Source of the DNA: CAVZVZ01 sp963778895
GTDB lineage: Bacteria > Actinomycetota > Acidimicrobiia > Acidimicrobiales > Acidimicrobilacustridaceae
Direction: 5' to 3'
NCBI GenBank assembly: GCA_963778895.1
Contig: CAVZVZ010000008.1
Coordinates: 36,958 to 100,957, forward strand
DNA: 64,000 nucleotides
The notes beneath the pieces are model-generated. The model saw only the letters and a program-made list of their open reading frames with translations. It was not told the DNA's origin and did no database searches. Made by a program: the position numbers and the translations under genes. Every line of letters starts with the position of its first letter. Position 1 is the stretch's first letter. Of the stretch, positions 24,923 through 34,071 are shown piece after piece.

Positions 24923-26957
24923 GTGGCCATTTCCCGCTTGGTCGACCGTGTCGGTCAGGTGCTCGGCGGGCGCTATCGACTGATCGCGCCCATCGGCACC
25001 GGAGCGTCCGCGTCGGTGTATCTCGCAGACGACGTGACGTTGCGTCGTCGCGTCGCGGTGAAGATCCTGCACGACGCCTTGGCCGACGATGCCGCGTTCC
25101 TCAAGCGCTTCCACGCCGAGGCCCGGGCCGCGGCGGCGCTCAATCACCCCCACATCATGTCGGTCTACGACTGGGGCCAGGGTGATGTGCCCTACCTGGT
25201 CACCGAATACCTCGGCGGCGGCAGCTTGCGGAGCATGCTCGATCTCGGTCGCCAGCTCACCACGGCCCAGACCCTGTTGGTCGGTGTCGAGGCTGCCCGC
25301 GGGCTCGAGTACGCCCATCGGCGCGGCTTCGTCCATCGCGACATCAAGCCGGCAAACCTCTTGTTCGACGAGGACGGCCGACTGCGCATCGCCGACTTCG
25401 GACTGGCCCGAGCGCTGGCCGAAGCGGCGTGGACCGAGCCCATGGGCGCGGTGCTGGGCACCGCACGCTACGCATCGCCGGAACAGGCACGCGGCGCGAC
25501 GCTCGACGGTAAGAGCGACGTGTACTCCCTCGGGTTGACGCTGATCGAGGCCGTAACCGGCGACGTGCCCTTCTCGGCCGACACCACACTCGGCACGCTG
25601 ATGGCCCGCGTCGAGCGGTCTGTTCCGGTCCCCGAATCACTTGGTCCGTTGCGCGAGCCGCTCGAGGCTGCCGGTCGGGCCGACCCGACGTCGCGTCCCG
25701 ACGCGGCCGAATTCGCGGCGCTGCTCATGAAAGCGGCCAACGCCCTCGATCGACCGGATCCGCTGCCGTTGGCCGGTGCGATGCCGACCGAGATCCTCGA
25801 TCTCGAAGATCGTGATCCCACCACGCAGTTCATCTCCGAACGTGCGCTCGTCGGCGATTCCGAGCCCGACATCATGCGGGCCCCTCCGGGAACCACCACC
25901 GACGGCATCACCATCATCGAAGAGGGCGAAGCCCAACCCGAGATCCGCTACATCGACCGCAAGGGCAACGAGGTTCCGGCGCCCGCCACCGGTACGCGAT
26001 CCGAGCGTCGGGCCGCCAAGAAGGCGCGCCGTAGGGACAAAAGAGCGGTCGACAAGATGGCTCGCGGCGGCAAGCGCCGCCGCTGGCCGTGGATCCTCGT
26101 CGCCGTGCTCCTGGTCGGTGGCGCCGCGACCGGCGGTTGGGCCTACTGGTACGACAACGTGCGCGAGGTCACCCATGTGGTGCCCGATCTCGTCAATCAG
26201 ACCGAGGCCGACGCCGCGCCGCTCATCGCCGACGGCCAGTGGACGGTCGAGCGCACCGAGACCCGAGCCGATGGCACGGTGCCCGGTCAGATCCTCAGCC
26301 AGGATCCCGCGTCGGGTACCCACCTCAAGGAAGGTGGCGTTCTCGCGCTCACCGTTTCGCTCGGGCCGCCGCTCGTGCCGTTGCCGCCGGACATGGTGGG
26401 CAAGCCGTTGACCGATGCCACGGCCGAGCTCGCCGCCGCAGGGTTTTCCCTTGGTGAGGTGACCAAGCAGTTCGATGAGGAGGCAGGCGCTGATGTCGTG
26501 CTCGCACTCGGTCCCGATCTACTCCCGCAGATGCCGAAAGGCAGTGCGGTTCCCCTCGTCGTGTCGGCCGGTCCCGCACCGCGCACCATCCCCGATCTCA
26601 GCGGGCTCACCGTCGATCAAGCGCGTCAGAAACTCGAGGCGCTGCAACTGAACGTCACGACGCCGTCCGCAGCCGACCGAGGACGCACCCGAAGGATCGT
26701 TGATGGATTCCGATCCCCGTGAGGGCACGCAGGTCGCCAAGGGATCGACGGTCACGCTCGTCGTGGCCGTACCGATCACCGTGAAGGTTCCCGACGTCAG
26801 GGGCCGCACGGCGGCCGATGCCGCCCAGGTTCTGCAGTCCGCGGGGCTTCAGGTGAGCGGTACGCAGGGCTCGCCCGCCAATCCCGTCACGGGTACCAAC
26901 CCGGCTTCCGGCACCGTCGTGAAGCGCGGCACCGTCGTGGCGATCATCACCAGCTGA
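24923..26957 (+). CDS. PASTA-domain Ser/Thr protein kinase, interrupted by a frameshift
   Basis: Joining two frames gives 677 residues. The kinase domain (about 18-270) has the Gly loop GTGASASVYLADD, Lys47 in AVKIL, HRD at 138-140 and DFG at 158-160. A Lys/Arg-rich juxtamembrane stretch, one membrane helix near 390-412 and four PASTA repeats follow; these extracellular repeats bind peptidoglycan fragments in PknB-type kinases that control growth and division. The first frame stops at 26722 inside the third PASTA repeat, and the remainder, through PASTA four, continues in the +1 frame. Removing one C near 26677 restores the expected repeat. Unlike classic pknB it is not beside division genes. 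Confidence 0.85.
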
Positions 26958-26969
26958 TCGAGCGCGACC

Positions 26970-28397
26970 TCAGCCCTGGAAGACCACCAGGCGCTCTTCG
27001 GTCATCTCGCGGACGGTGTAGGGCGGGCCTTCGCGGGTGTTGCCGCTGTCGCGCACTCCGCCGTAGGGCATCTGGTCGGCCCGCCATGTCGGGACTTCGT
27101 TGACGATCACGCCACCGAAGTCGAGCACGCGACCGGCCTGTAGAGCCTTGCTCAGGTCCGACGTGAACACACCGGCCTGCAAGCCGTAGCGGGTGTCGTT
27201 GGCCAGCTCTAATGCTTCCTCGTAACGGTCGTAGGCCTGGATGCCGACCACGGGGCCGAACACCTCGTTACGGCACACCTCCATGTCGGGTCGCACGTTG
27301 GCCAACACCGTCGGTCGCAACACACCTGCGGGCGTCAGGTCGCCGCCGGTACGGAGTTCGGCGCCTTGCGCCACGGCCTCGTCGACCCAGCCCTTCACCC
27401 GTTCGGTCTCGCCGCTGTCGATCAGGGCGCTCACATCGGTACTGTCGTCGCTCGGATCGCCGACGACCAACGCCTCGACCTCGGCCACCAATGCCTCGGT
27501 GAACTGATCGACGATCGACGACTGCACGAACACGCGCTGCACCGAGATGCACGATTGGCCGGCGAATGAATAGCCTCCGACCGCGATCTTGGGTGCCGCG
27601 CTCTTCCAGTCGGCATCGGGCTCGATGATGACGGGGGAGTTGTTGCCCAGCTCCAGGCTCACCTTCTTGCGGGCGGCTCGCTCACGGATGCCCCAGCCGA
27701 CCGGCGGCGAGCCGGTGAAGGTGATCATGGCGACATCGGGATGCTCGACCAGTCGATTGGCGACGCGCCCCGGTGCGGTGACGACGTTGAGCCATCCCGG
27801 TGGCAGTCCGCAGTCGTCGATCAGCAGCCCGGCGAGCTTCAGCGCGGTCAAGGGTGTGGCCGACGCCGGCTTGAGGACGACGGGGCAGCCGGCCGCGATC
27901 GCCGGCGCGACCTTGTGCGACACCAGGTTGAGCGGGAAGTTGAAGGGGCTGATCGCCCCGACGACGCCGATCGGCACCCGCAGCACGAACCCGAACTTGC
28001 CCATGCCGGCGGAGCTGGCTTCGAGCGGGATCGTCTCACCCGTGATCGTGCGAGCTACCGCAGCCGAGAAGCGGAAGGTGTCGACGGCGCGTGCGGCCTC
28101 GACGCGGGCGGTCTTGATCGGTTTGGCCGACTCGGCGGTGATCGAGCGGGCGAACTCCTCCTGGCGCTCGAGGAGCGCGGCGGCCGCCCGGTCGAGGATC
28201 GCGGCGCGCTCGTGGATTGGTAGATCGCCGGCCTTGTGGCGCTCCAGAGCGATGGCGACGGCGTCGTCGATGTGCGCCTCGGTCGCGGTCGGCACCGCGC
28301 CGACCACCGATCCGTCGTAGGGCGAGTGCACGTCGTTGGCGGCGTCGGTGACGACACGTTGATCGCCGATGCGCATCGGAGTCACGTTGCTGGCCAT
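26970..28397 (-). CDS. NAD(P)-dependent aldehyde dehydrogenase
   Basis: The 475-residue enzyme oxidises an aldehyde to the acid. Catalytic residues are the Cys in GQSCISVQR and the Glu in VSLELGNNSP; the NAD-binding FTGSPPVGWGI and the late motif EVFGPVVG are present. The NSP variant after the Glu and the GQSCIS motif resemble the branch of lactaldehyde, phosphonoacetaldehyde and succinate-semialdehyde-type enzymes, so the substrate is uncertain. It follows the MmsA-like gene by 24 nt on the same strand and probably belongs to that operon in the amine catabolism region. Confidence 0.85.
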   Translation of the reverse strand: MASNVTPMRIGDQRVVTDAANDVHSPYDGSVVGAVPTATEAHIDDAVAIALERHKAGDLPIHERAAILDRAAAALLERQEEFARSITAESAKPIKTARVEAARAVDTFRFSAAVARTITGETIPLEASSAGMGKFGFVLRVPIGVVGAISPFNFPLNLVSHKVAPAIAAGCPVVLKPASATPLTALKLAGLLIDDCGLPPGWLNVVTAPGRVANRLVEHPDVAMITFTGSPPVGWGIRERAARKKVSLELGNNSPVIIEPDADWKSAAPKIAVGGYSFAGQSCISVQRVFVQSSIVDQFTEALVAEVEALVVGDPSDDSTDVSALIDSGETERVKGWVDEAVAQGAELRTGGDLTPAGVLRPTVLANVRPDMEVCRNEVFGPVVGIQAYDRYEEALELANDTRYGLQAGVFTSDLSKALQAGRVLDFGGVIVNEVPTWRADQMPYGGVRDSGNTREGPPYTVREMTEERLVVFQG

Positions 28398-28421
28398 GTT
28401 TTCCTCGGTCTGGGTGTGGGC

Positions 28422-29921
28422 TCAGGTGTGGGTGGGGAAGCCGAGATCGGGGCCGCGGGTTTCGGGGTCGGCCCATCGGCTCGTAACCACTTTGCCCCGT
28501 GTGTAGAAGTGAATGCCCTCGGTTCCGTGCATGTGTGTGTCGCCGAACAGCGAGTCGTTCCACCCACCGAACGAGTAATAGGCCATGGGCACCGGGATCG
28601 GCACGTTGATGCCCACCATGCCGGCCTCGATCTCGAACTGGAAGCGCCGGGCCGCACCACCGTCCCGGGTGAACAGAGCGACACCATTGCCGAAGGCGTT
28701 CTCGTTGACGAGGCTGACGGCTTCGTCGTACGAGCCCGCCCGCACCACCGTGAGCACCGGGCCGAAGATCTCGTCGCGATAGACGGTCATGTCGGTCTGC
28801 ACATGATCGATGAGCGTTGGTCCGAGCCAGAAGCCGTCCGGGCGGTCGTCGACCGTGAGGCCCCGACCGTCGACCACCAGCGTGGCGCCCTCTTCGGCGC
28901 CCTGGGCGACGTAGGACGCCACACGATCGCGATGGGCTTCGGTCACCAGTGGACCCATGTCGACCCCGGGTTCCGAACCGTCGCCGATCTTGAGATCGGG
29001 GATGCGGCCGGCGATCTTGTCGACCAGTTCGTCGCCGATCGGATCGACGGCCACGACGACCGAGATCGCCATGCATCGTTCGCCGGCAGATCCGTACCCC
29101 ACGCTCACCGCGGCGTCGGCGGCCTGCTCGAGGTCGGCATCGGGCAACACGATCATGTGGTTCTTGGCGCCGCCCAACGCCTGCACTCGCTTGCCGGCGT
29201 TGGCCGCCGTCTCGTACACATGGCGTGCGATCGGCGTCGACCCCACGAAGCTCACGGCGTCGACATCAGGGTGGGTCAGCAGCGCGTTGACGGCTTCCTG
29301 GTCACCGTGAACGACCGAGAAGACGCCCGAGGGCAGCCCGGCTTCGGTCCACAGCTCGGCGAGCATGATCGACGCGCTCGGATCGCGCTCCGATGGCTTG
29401 AGGATGAACGCGTTGCCACACGCAATGGCCACGGGAAACATCCACATGGGGACCATGGCGGGGAAGTTGAACGGGGTGATGCCCGCGCACACGCCGACGG
29501 GCTGGCGGATCGAGAACACGTCGACGTCGGTCGACACTTGCTCGCTGTAGCCGCCCTTGAGCAGATGCGGCAGGCCGCACGCGAAGTCGACGACCTCGAG
29601 ACCCCGACCGACCTCGCCGAGTGCGTCGGCGTGCACTTTGCCGTGCTGCGCGGTGATGAGTCGCGCCAGATCGTCCCGGTGTTGACTCACGAGCTCGCGG
29701 AACGCGAAGAGCACCGATGCGCGCTTGGTGAGGGAAGCCCTACGCCATTCCGGGAAGGCCGCACGAGCGGTCGCAACTGCGGCGTCGACGTCGGCTTCGG
29801 AAGCGAGCCGGACATGCGTGGCGACGTTGCCCGTCGCGGGGTTGAACACGGGGCTGGTGCGCTCAGACGTACCGTCCCACGGTTTGCCGTCGACCCAGTG
29901 CGTGATCATTGCTTGGCTCAC
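28422..29921 (-). CDS. mmsA: CoA-acylating methylmalonate/malonate-semialdehyde dehydrogenase
   Basis: The 499-residue aldehyde dehydrogenase has the MmsA-type active site GSAGERCMAIS with catalytic Cys, and GGAKNHMIVLPDAD where ordinary family members have the general-base Glu. Loss of that Glu fits the CoA-dependent enzymes, which make acetyl-CoA from malonate semialdehyde or propionyl-CoA from the methyl form. Its GTG start overlaps the aminotransferase stop (GTGA); an ATG 12 nt later is possible. A beta-alanine-type aminotransferase next to MmsA is a known catabolic pairing, so malonate semialdehyde is a likely substrate. Confidence 0.88.
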   Translation of the reverse strand: MSQAMITHWVDGKPWDGTSERTSPVFNPATGNVATHVRLASEADVDAAVATARAAFPEWRRASLTKRASVLFAFRELVSQHRDDLARLITAQHGKVHADALGEVGRGLEVVDFACGLPHLLKGGYSEQVSTDVDVFSIRQPVGVCAGITPFNFPAMVPMWMFPVAIACGNAFILKPSERDPSASIMLAELWTEAGLPSGVFSVVHGDQEAVNALLTHPDVDAVSFVGSTPIARHVYETAANAGKRVQALGGAKNHMIVLPDADLEQAADAAVSVGYGSAGERCMAISVVVAVDPIGDELVDKIAGRIPDLKIGDGSEPGVDMGPLVTEAHRDRVASYVAQGAEEGATLVVDGRGLTVDDRPDGFWLGPTLIDHVQTDMTVYRDEIFGPVLTVVRAGSYDEAVSLVNENAFGNGVALFTRDGGAARRFQFEIEAGMVGINVPIPVPMAYYSFGGWNDSLFGDTHMHGTEGIHFYTRGKVVTSRWADPETRGPDLGFPTHT

Positions 29922-31222
29922 TGCGCACCGCCGCCGTCAACCGAGCGAAGGGCGTCGGTCAGGATCGCGGCACCCGTGTCGATCTCGTCGGCAGTGATCG
30001 AGAGGGGAGGTGCGATGCGGATGCAGTTCCCGAACAGACCACCCTTGCCGACGAGCAAGCCCGCGGTCTTGCAACTTTCGAGCACCGCGCTCGCGGCACC
30101 GGGATCGGGTGTGCGACCGTCGGATCCCACCAGCTCGACACCGAGCATCAGCCCGCGCCCGCGTACCTCGCCGATCAGGTCGAGCTCGTCGGTCAACGGT
30201 GTGATCAGGTCGAGCAACTGGCGACCCCGTGCCCGGGCATTGGCCTGCAGGTCGTGATCGAGCAGGTACTGGAGGTTGGCCAGCGAACCCGCGCACACCA
30301 GCGGATTGCCGCCGAACGTCGAGATCGAATTGGCCTGCAGGCAATCCATGATCTCGCCCCGCGCGATCACACCAGCCATCGACAATCCGTTGCCCAAGCC
30401 CTTGGCGAAGGTGAGCAGGTCGGGAACGACGCCGTGCGCCTGGTAACCCCAGAAATGATCGCCGGTGCGGCCCCAGCCGGTCTGTACTTCGTCGCTGATG
30501 AAGAGGATGCCCGTTTCGTCGAGCACCTTCTTCATGGCGCCGAACATGCCGTCGGGTGGAATGGTGAAACCGCCCACCCCTTGAATGGGCTCGGCGATCA
30601 GGCAGGCGACATCACCCGATGTCGTCGTGTCGATCACGTCGCGCAGGTCGTCGGCGATTGCGGCCGTGAACGCATCGTCGTCGAGGTCGCGGAACGGGCT
30701 GCGGAAGCGATAGCCGTTCTGCACGTACTGCACGTTGAAGGGTGTGAGACTCGATGCCGACCAGCCTCGGTTACCGGTGATGCCGATCGTTGCAAACGAA
30801 CGACCGTGATAGCTGTTGCGCAACGCCAACACCTGATTGCTCTTGCGGTAGTTCGATGCGAGTAGCAGCGCGGCTTCGTTCGCTTCCGACCCCGATGTCG
30901 TGAAGAAGACCTTGGCGTCGGGAATGTTCGACAACTCTGCGAGTCGCTCGGCCAGTTCGATCTGCGGCTCGATCAGATACAGCGTCGAGGTGTGCAGCAT
31001 GCGCCCGGCTTGCTCGCGGATCGCCTCGACGACCTCGGGCACGTTGTACCCGGTCATCGTCGTGAGGATTCCGGCGAAGAAGTCGAGGTACGTGTTGCCC
31101 TCGGCGTCGGTGACGTAACGGCCCTCGCCCGAGGAGAGGGCGATGGGTTCGTCGTAGTAGAGGGCGAGCCAGGACGGCAGGACTCGGCGGTGGCGGGCGA
31201 GCAGGTCAGCGTGCTCGGGCAC
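29918..31222 (-). CDS. Class-III aminotransferase (omega-amino acid:pyruvate type)
   Basis: The 434-residue PLP enzyme has the fold-type I class-III motifs: TTSGSEANEAALLLA, SYHGRSFATIGITGN, the PLP aspartate in FISDEVQTGWGRTG, and the Schiff-base lysine in LLTFAKGLGNGLSMAG. This group includes beta-alanine/GABA/alanine-glyoxylate aminotransferases. Coupling to the MmsA-like gene suggests beta-alanine or 3-aminoisobutyrate as amino donor and pyruvate as acceptor; the alanine dehydrogenase in the same region would recycle alanine. Start GTG 31222, with GGAG about 11 nt upstream. It is divergent from the FAD enzyme. Confidence 0.85.
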   Translation of the reverse strand: MPEHADLLARHRRVLPSWLALYYDEPIALSSGEGRYVTDAEGNTYLDFFAGILTTMTGYNVPEVVEAIREQAGRMLHTSTLYLIEPQIELAERLAELSNIPDAKVFFTTSGSEANEAALLLASNYRKSNQVLALRNSYHGRSFATIGITGNRGWSASSLTPFNVQYVQNGYRFRSPFRDLDDDAFTAAIADDLRDVIDTTTSGDVACLIAEPIQGVGGFTIPPDGMFGAMKKVLDETGILFISDEVQTGWGRTGDHFWGYQAHGVVPDLLTFAKGLGNGLSMAGVIARGEIMDCLQANSISTFGGNPLVCAGSLANLQYLLDHDLQANARARGRQLLDLITPLTDELDLIGEVRGRGLMLGVELVGSDGRTPDPGAASAVLESCKTAGLLVGKGGLFGNCIRIAPPLSITADEIDTGAAILTDALRSVDGGGAQ

Positions 31223-31329
31223 GAGCTATCGGTCTCCGTGTAAGGATTCGACAAGCGAATCGCTCGCCGAACCGGGTTCGTGCCACTGATTCCACGGCAC
31301 AGGCCGCTCGTAGTCAAGCGGATCGTTGC

Positions 31330-31335
31330 TAGCTT
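31330..31335 (+). promoter_or_regulatory. Candidate leaderless -10 box for the FAD oxidoreductase
   Basis: TAGCTT ends 6 nt before the GTG at 31342. The 119-nt divergent spacer should also hold the promoter for the aminotransferase operon, which I could not place. Confidence 0.45.
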
Positions 31336-31341
31336 CCCAAC

Positions 31342-32631
31342 GTGGCCGGGCTGCGGTTGTCGAAGCACTACGCCGAGCGCGTGCTCTGGCAGGTGCAGGC
31401 CCCGCCGCTCGAGTTGCCCGAGGCGCCTCTACCCAGCTCCGCCGATGTGGTCGTGATCGGTGGGGGCTACGCCGGCATGGCGGCGGCGCACGAGCTGGCC
31501 ACGCAAGGCCAACACGTCGTGGTGGTCGAGAAGGAGGCGGTCGGCTGGCTGGCCTCGACCCGCAACGGCGGCATGGTGATCCCCGAGCTCAAGGCGGGAC
31601 CGCGCGCCCTCGAGCGCGAGTACGGACCGGTGGGCCGCCGGATGTATGCCGAGGTGAACGAGGCCTTCGATCACGTCGAAGCGTTGGTCGGCGACGACGG
31701 AATCGATTGCGCGTACCAGCGGACGGGTCAGCTCTACCTCGCCCATTCGCCCCGCCACGTCCCTGCGCTCCAGGCGATGGCCCGCGAGCACGGGACCGAG
31801 CTCGGCGAGGGCGCGTGGTACGTCCCCCGCGATCAGCTGTCCGAGGAGATCGGCTCGACCGAGTTCTACGGCGGTGTCGTCCTCGAACGCACCGGTGGGT
31901 TGCAGCCGGCGGCGTTTCACCGAGGCTTGGTGCGTCGAGCTCTCGAAGCTGGCGCGGACGTACACGACCACACCGCAGCGTTGGCCATCGAGCACCGGCC
32001 CGGTTGGCCGGGCCGCCGGGTCGTGACGAGCCGCGGATCGATCGATGCCCGCGTGGTGATGGTGTTGACCAACGCCTACGCCGACGGGCTGTTGCCGTCC
32101 TTGCAGCGCAGCGTGCTACCCGTCGGCAGCTTCATCATCGCGACCGAGGTGCTCGACCCTCAGGTGGCCGACGTGGTGAGCCCCCGTCGCCGCATGCTGG
32201 TCGACACCAAGAACTTCCTCTTCTACTGGCGGCTCACGCCCGACGGTCGAATGGCGTTCGGCGGGCGTCGATCGTTCGCCCGCACATCACTGACGCAGGC
32301 GCGTGAGTTCCTGGGCGACCAACTTGTTCGCGTTCATCCGCAACTCGCCGAAACAAAGGTCGAGTACGTGTGGGGCGGCAACGTAGCCATCACCTACGAC
32401 CGTCTGCCCCACGTCGGCTCGATCGACGGGGCGTGGTACGCCACCGGATGTAACGGGTCGGGTGTGGCGACCAACACCTGGATGGGGGCTCGCTTGGCCC
32501 AAGCGCTGTGCGGCGACGCCGCTCTGCCCGCGTTCAGCGAACTGCGCCATCCGCGTATCCCGGCGTGGCGCCTGCGGAATCTCTACCTGCCGGCGGTCGG
32601 CCGCTGGTATCGCTACCAGGACCGCCGCTGA
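31342..32631 (+). CDS. FAD-dependent amine/D-amino-acid oxidoreductase (DadA/PuuB-like)
   Basis: The 429-residue protein has a dinucleotide-binding motif VVVIGGGYAGMAAAHELA at about residues 36-53 and the C-terminal FAD signature VEYVWGGNVAITYDRLPHVG followed by GCNGSGVATNTWMGARLA. This domain order is that of DAO-type oxidoreductases; the N-terminal STRNGGMV resembles the gamma-glutamylputrescine oxidase branch. Placed among polyamine-type genes, it may oxidise an amine to an aldehyde, but no PuuA-like ligase is in the window, so a free amine or amino acid substrate is equally possible. Confidence 0.82.
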   Translation: MAGLRLSKHYAERVLWQVQAPPLELPEAPLPSSADVVVIGGGYAGMAAAHELATQGQHVVVVEKEAVGWLASTRNGGMVIPELKAGPRALEREYGPVGRRMYAEVNEAFDHVEALVGDDGIDCAYQRTGQLYLAHSPRHVPALQAMAREHGTELGEGAWYVPRDQLSEEIGSTEFYGGVVLERTGGLQPAAFHRGLVRRALEAGADVHDHTAALAIEHRPGWPGRRVVTSRGSIDARVVMVLTNAYADGLLPSLQRSVLPVGSFIIATEVLDPQVADVVSPRRRMLVDTKNFLFYWRLTPDGRMAFGGRRSFARTSLTQAREFLGDQLVRVHPQLAETKVEYVWGGNVAITYDRLPHVGSIDGAWYATGCNGSGVATNTWMGARLAQALCGDAALPAFSELRHPRIPAWRLRNLYLPAVGRWYRYQDRR

Positions 32632-32700
32632 TCAGCTGACGCGCGCACTCTTGCAGTACGCGGGTAGGTGGGGTGTGGTGCGGCTCTCGGAAAGGCCTGG

Positions 32701-34071
32701 TCAGGCGGCGAGGGCGGTGCAGAACTCGGAGAACTGCTCGACGTAGCGGTCGATGTCGGCTTCGGTGTGTTGCACCGACAGCGTCCACTGCTCCTCGTCG
32801 CCGGGAGTCATGAAGATGCCCCGGTTGAGCGCCCACGGGAACGCGGCGCCGAACAGCTCGGGTTTGGTGGCCAGGAAGTCGCGATAGTTGGTCAGCCGTG
32901 CCGCGCGGAACGACACGCAGCCCTTGGCGCCGAGGTCGACCGTGTGGGCGGGGATGCCGTTGGCGTCGATGGCCTTCTGGCATCCGCTGGCCATGCGAGC
33001 GCCGAGCCCGGCGAGGTACTGATACGCGTCGGGCGTCATGACTTCGGTGAGGCACGCCAGGCCGGCCGCCGCCACCAATGGATTGCCGTTGAAGGTGCCC
33101 ATCTGGGCCGCACCTTTGTTGATCACGTCCATGACCGCGGCGTCACCACCGAACGCCGCGCCTGGCGTGCCGCCGAACACGGCCTTGGCGTAGCAGGACA
33201 GGTGTGGTCGAGCGCCGTACCGGTCGGCGGCACCGCCTGCGGCCACGGTCGCGCCCGACTTCACCTCGTCGAAGATGAGCACGACGCCGTGGCGATCGCA
33301 GATCTCGCGCAACGCCTGCAAATAGCCGGGCTGCGGTTCGACGATGCCGATGTTCATCATCACCGGTTCGAGGATCAGGCAGGCGATGTCGTCGCCGTCC
33401 TCCTGCAGCATGCGTTCGAACGCCGGCGCGTCGTTGAACGGCACGACCCGGGTGTGCTTCGCGGTGTCGGCGGGTATGCCGGCCGACATCGGTGTCGATG
33501 TTGGTACGTCCCGTCCGCCGATGGCGTCGGAGTTGGGTACCACGGAGAACATCACCGTGTCGTGGTGGCCGTGATACGAGCCTTCGATTTTCACGACGGT
33601 GTCGCGACCCGTCGCGGCGCGAGCAACCCGGATCGCGTCCATCGTCGCTTCCGTTCCGGAGTTGGCGAAGCGGACCGTGTCGAGTTGGAACCGGCGGCAC
33701 AGCTCTTCGGCCAAGTCGACCGTGACAGGCGTCGGAGCCGCGAAATGCGTACCGGTCTGGGCGGCATGGGTGATCGCTTCGACGATCCTCGGATGGGCGT
33801 GGCCCACGACGTTGACGCCGAAGCCTCCGTGGAAGTCGAGGTACTCGTTGCCGTCGACGTCCCAGACATGGCTGCCCTGGCCCCGCTCGACGTACACGGG
33901 GTAGGGGTCGCCGGCTTGGAACGACGAGGGGACACCCATGGGCAGGTGCTCCAGCGCCCGGTCGTAGAGCGCCTTGCTGGCCTTGGTGCGATCGAGCCAC
34001 ACCGCGGTCTCGGCGTCGGCTATCTCGGCCGCGCGGGAGCTGAGACTGCTGGAGGTATCGAGGTCGGTCAT
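32701..34071 (-). CDS. Class-III aminotransferase, glutamate-1-semialdehyde-mutase-like
   Basis: The 456-residue PLP enzyme has motifs FANSGTEATMDAIRVAR, EGSYHGHHD, the PLP aspartate in LIFDEVKSGATVA and a lysine in CYAKAVFGGTPGAAFGG at the Schiff-base position. The sequence belongs to the broad group containing HemL, but it lies in an amine region and its start is fused TGATG to the downstream end of an aldehyde dehydrogenase gene, so it is more likely a transaminase feeding that enzyme than a heme-pathway mutase. The ATG at 34071 defines the family N-terminus; the longer frame is out of register with the dehydrogenase gene. Confidence 0.82.
   Translation of the reverse strand: MTDLDTSSSLSSRAAEIADAETAVWLDRTKASKALYDRALEHLPMGVPSSFQAGDPYPVYVERGQGSHVWDVDGNEYLDFHGGFGVNVVGHAHPRIVEAITHAAQTGTHFAAPTPVTVDLAEELCRRFQLDTVRFANSGTEATMDAIRVARAATGRDTVVKIEGSYHGHHDTVMFSVVPNSDAIGGRDVPTSTPMSAGIPADTAKHTRVVPFNDAPAFERMLQEDGDDIACLILEPVMMNIGIVEPQPGYLQALREICDRHGVVLIFDEVKSGATVAAGGAADRYGARPHLSCYAKAVFGGTPGAAFGGDAAVMDVINKGAAQMGTFNGNPLVAAAGLACLTEVMTPDAYQYLAGLGARMASGCQKAIDANGIPAHTVDLGAKGCVSFRAARLTNYRDFLATKPELFGAAFPWALNRGIFMTPGDEEQWTLSVQHTEADIDRYVEQFSEFCTALAA

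Noticed and set aside
28236..30257. Plus-strand open frame of 673 codons
   Set aside because: It is antisense to two clear aldehyde dehydrogenases and an aminotransferase and shows no domain.
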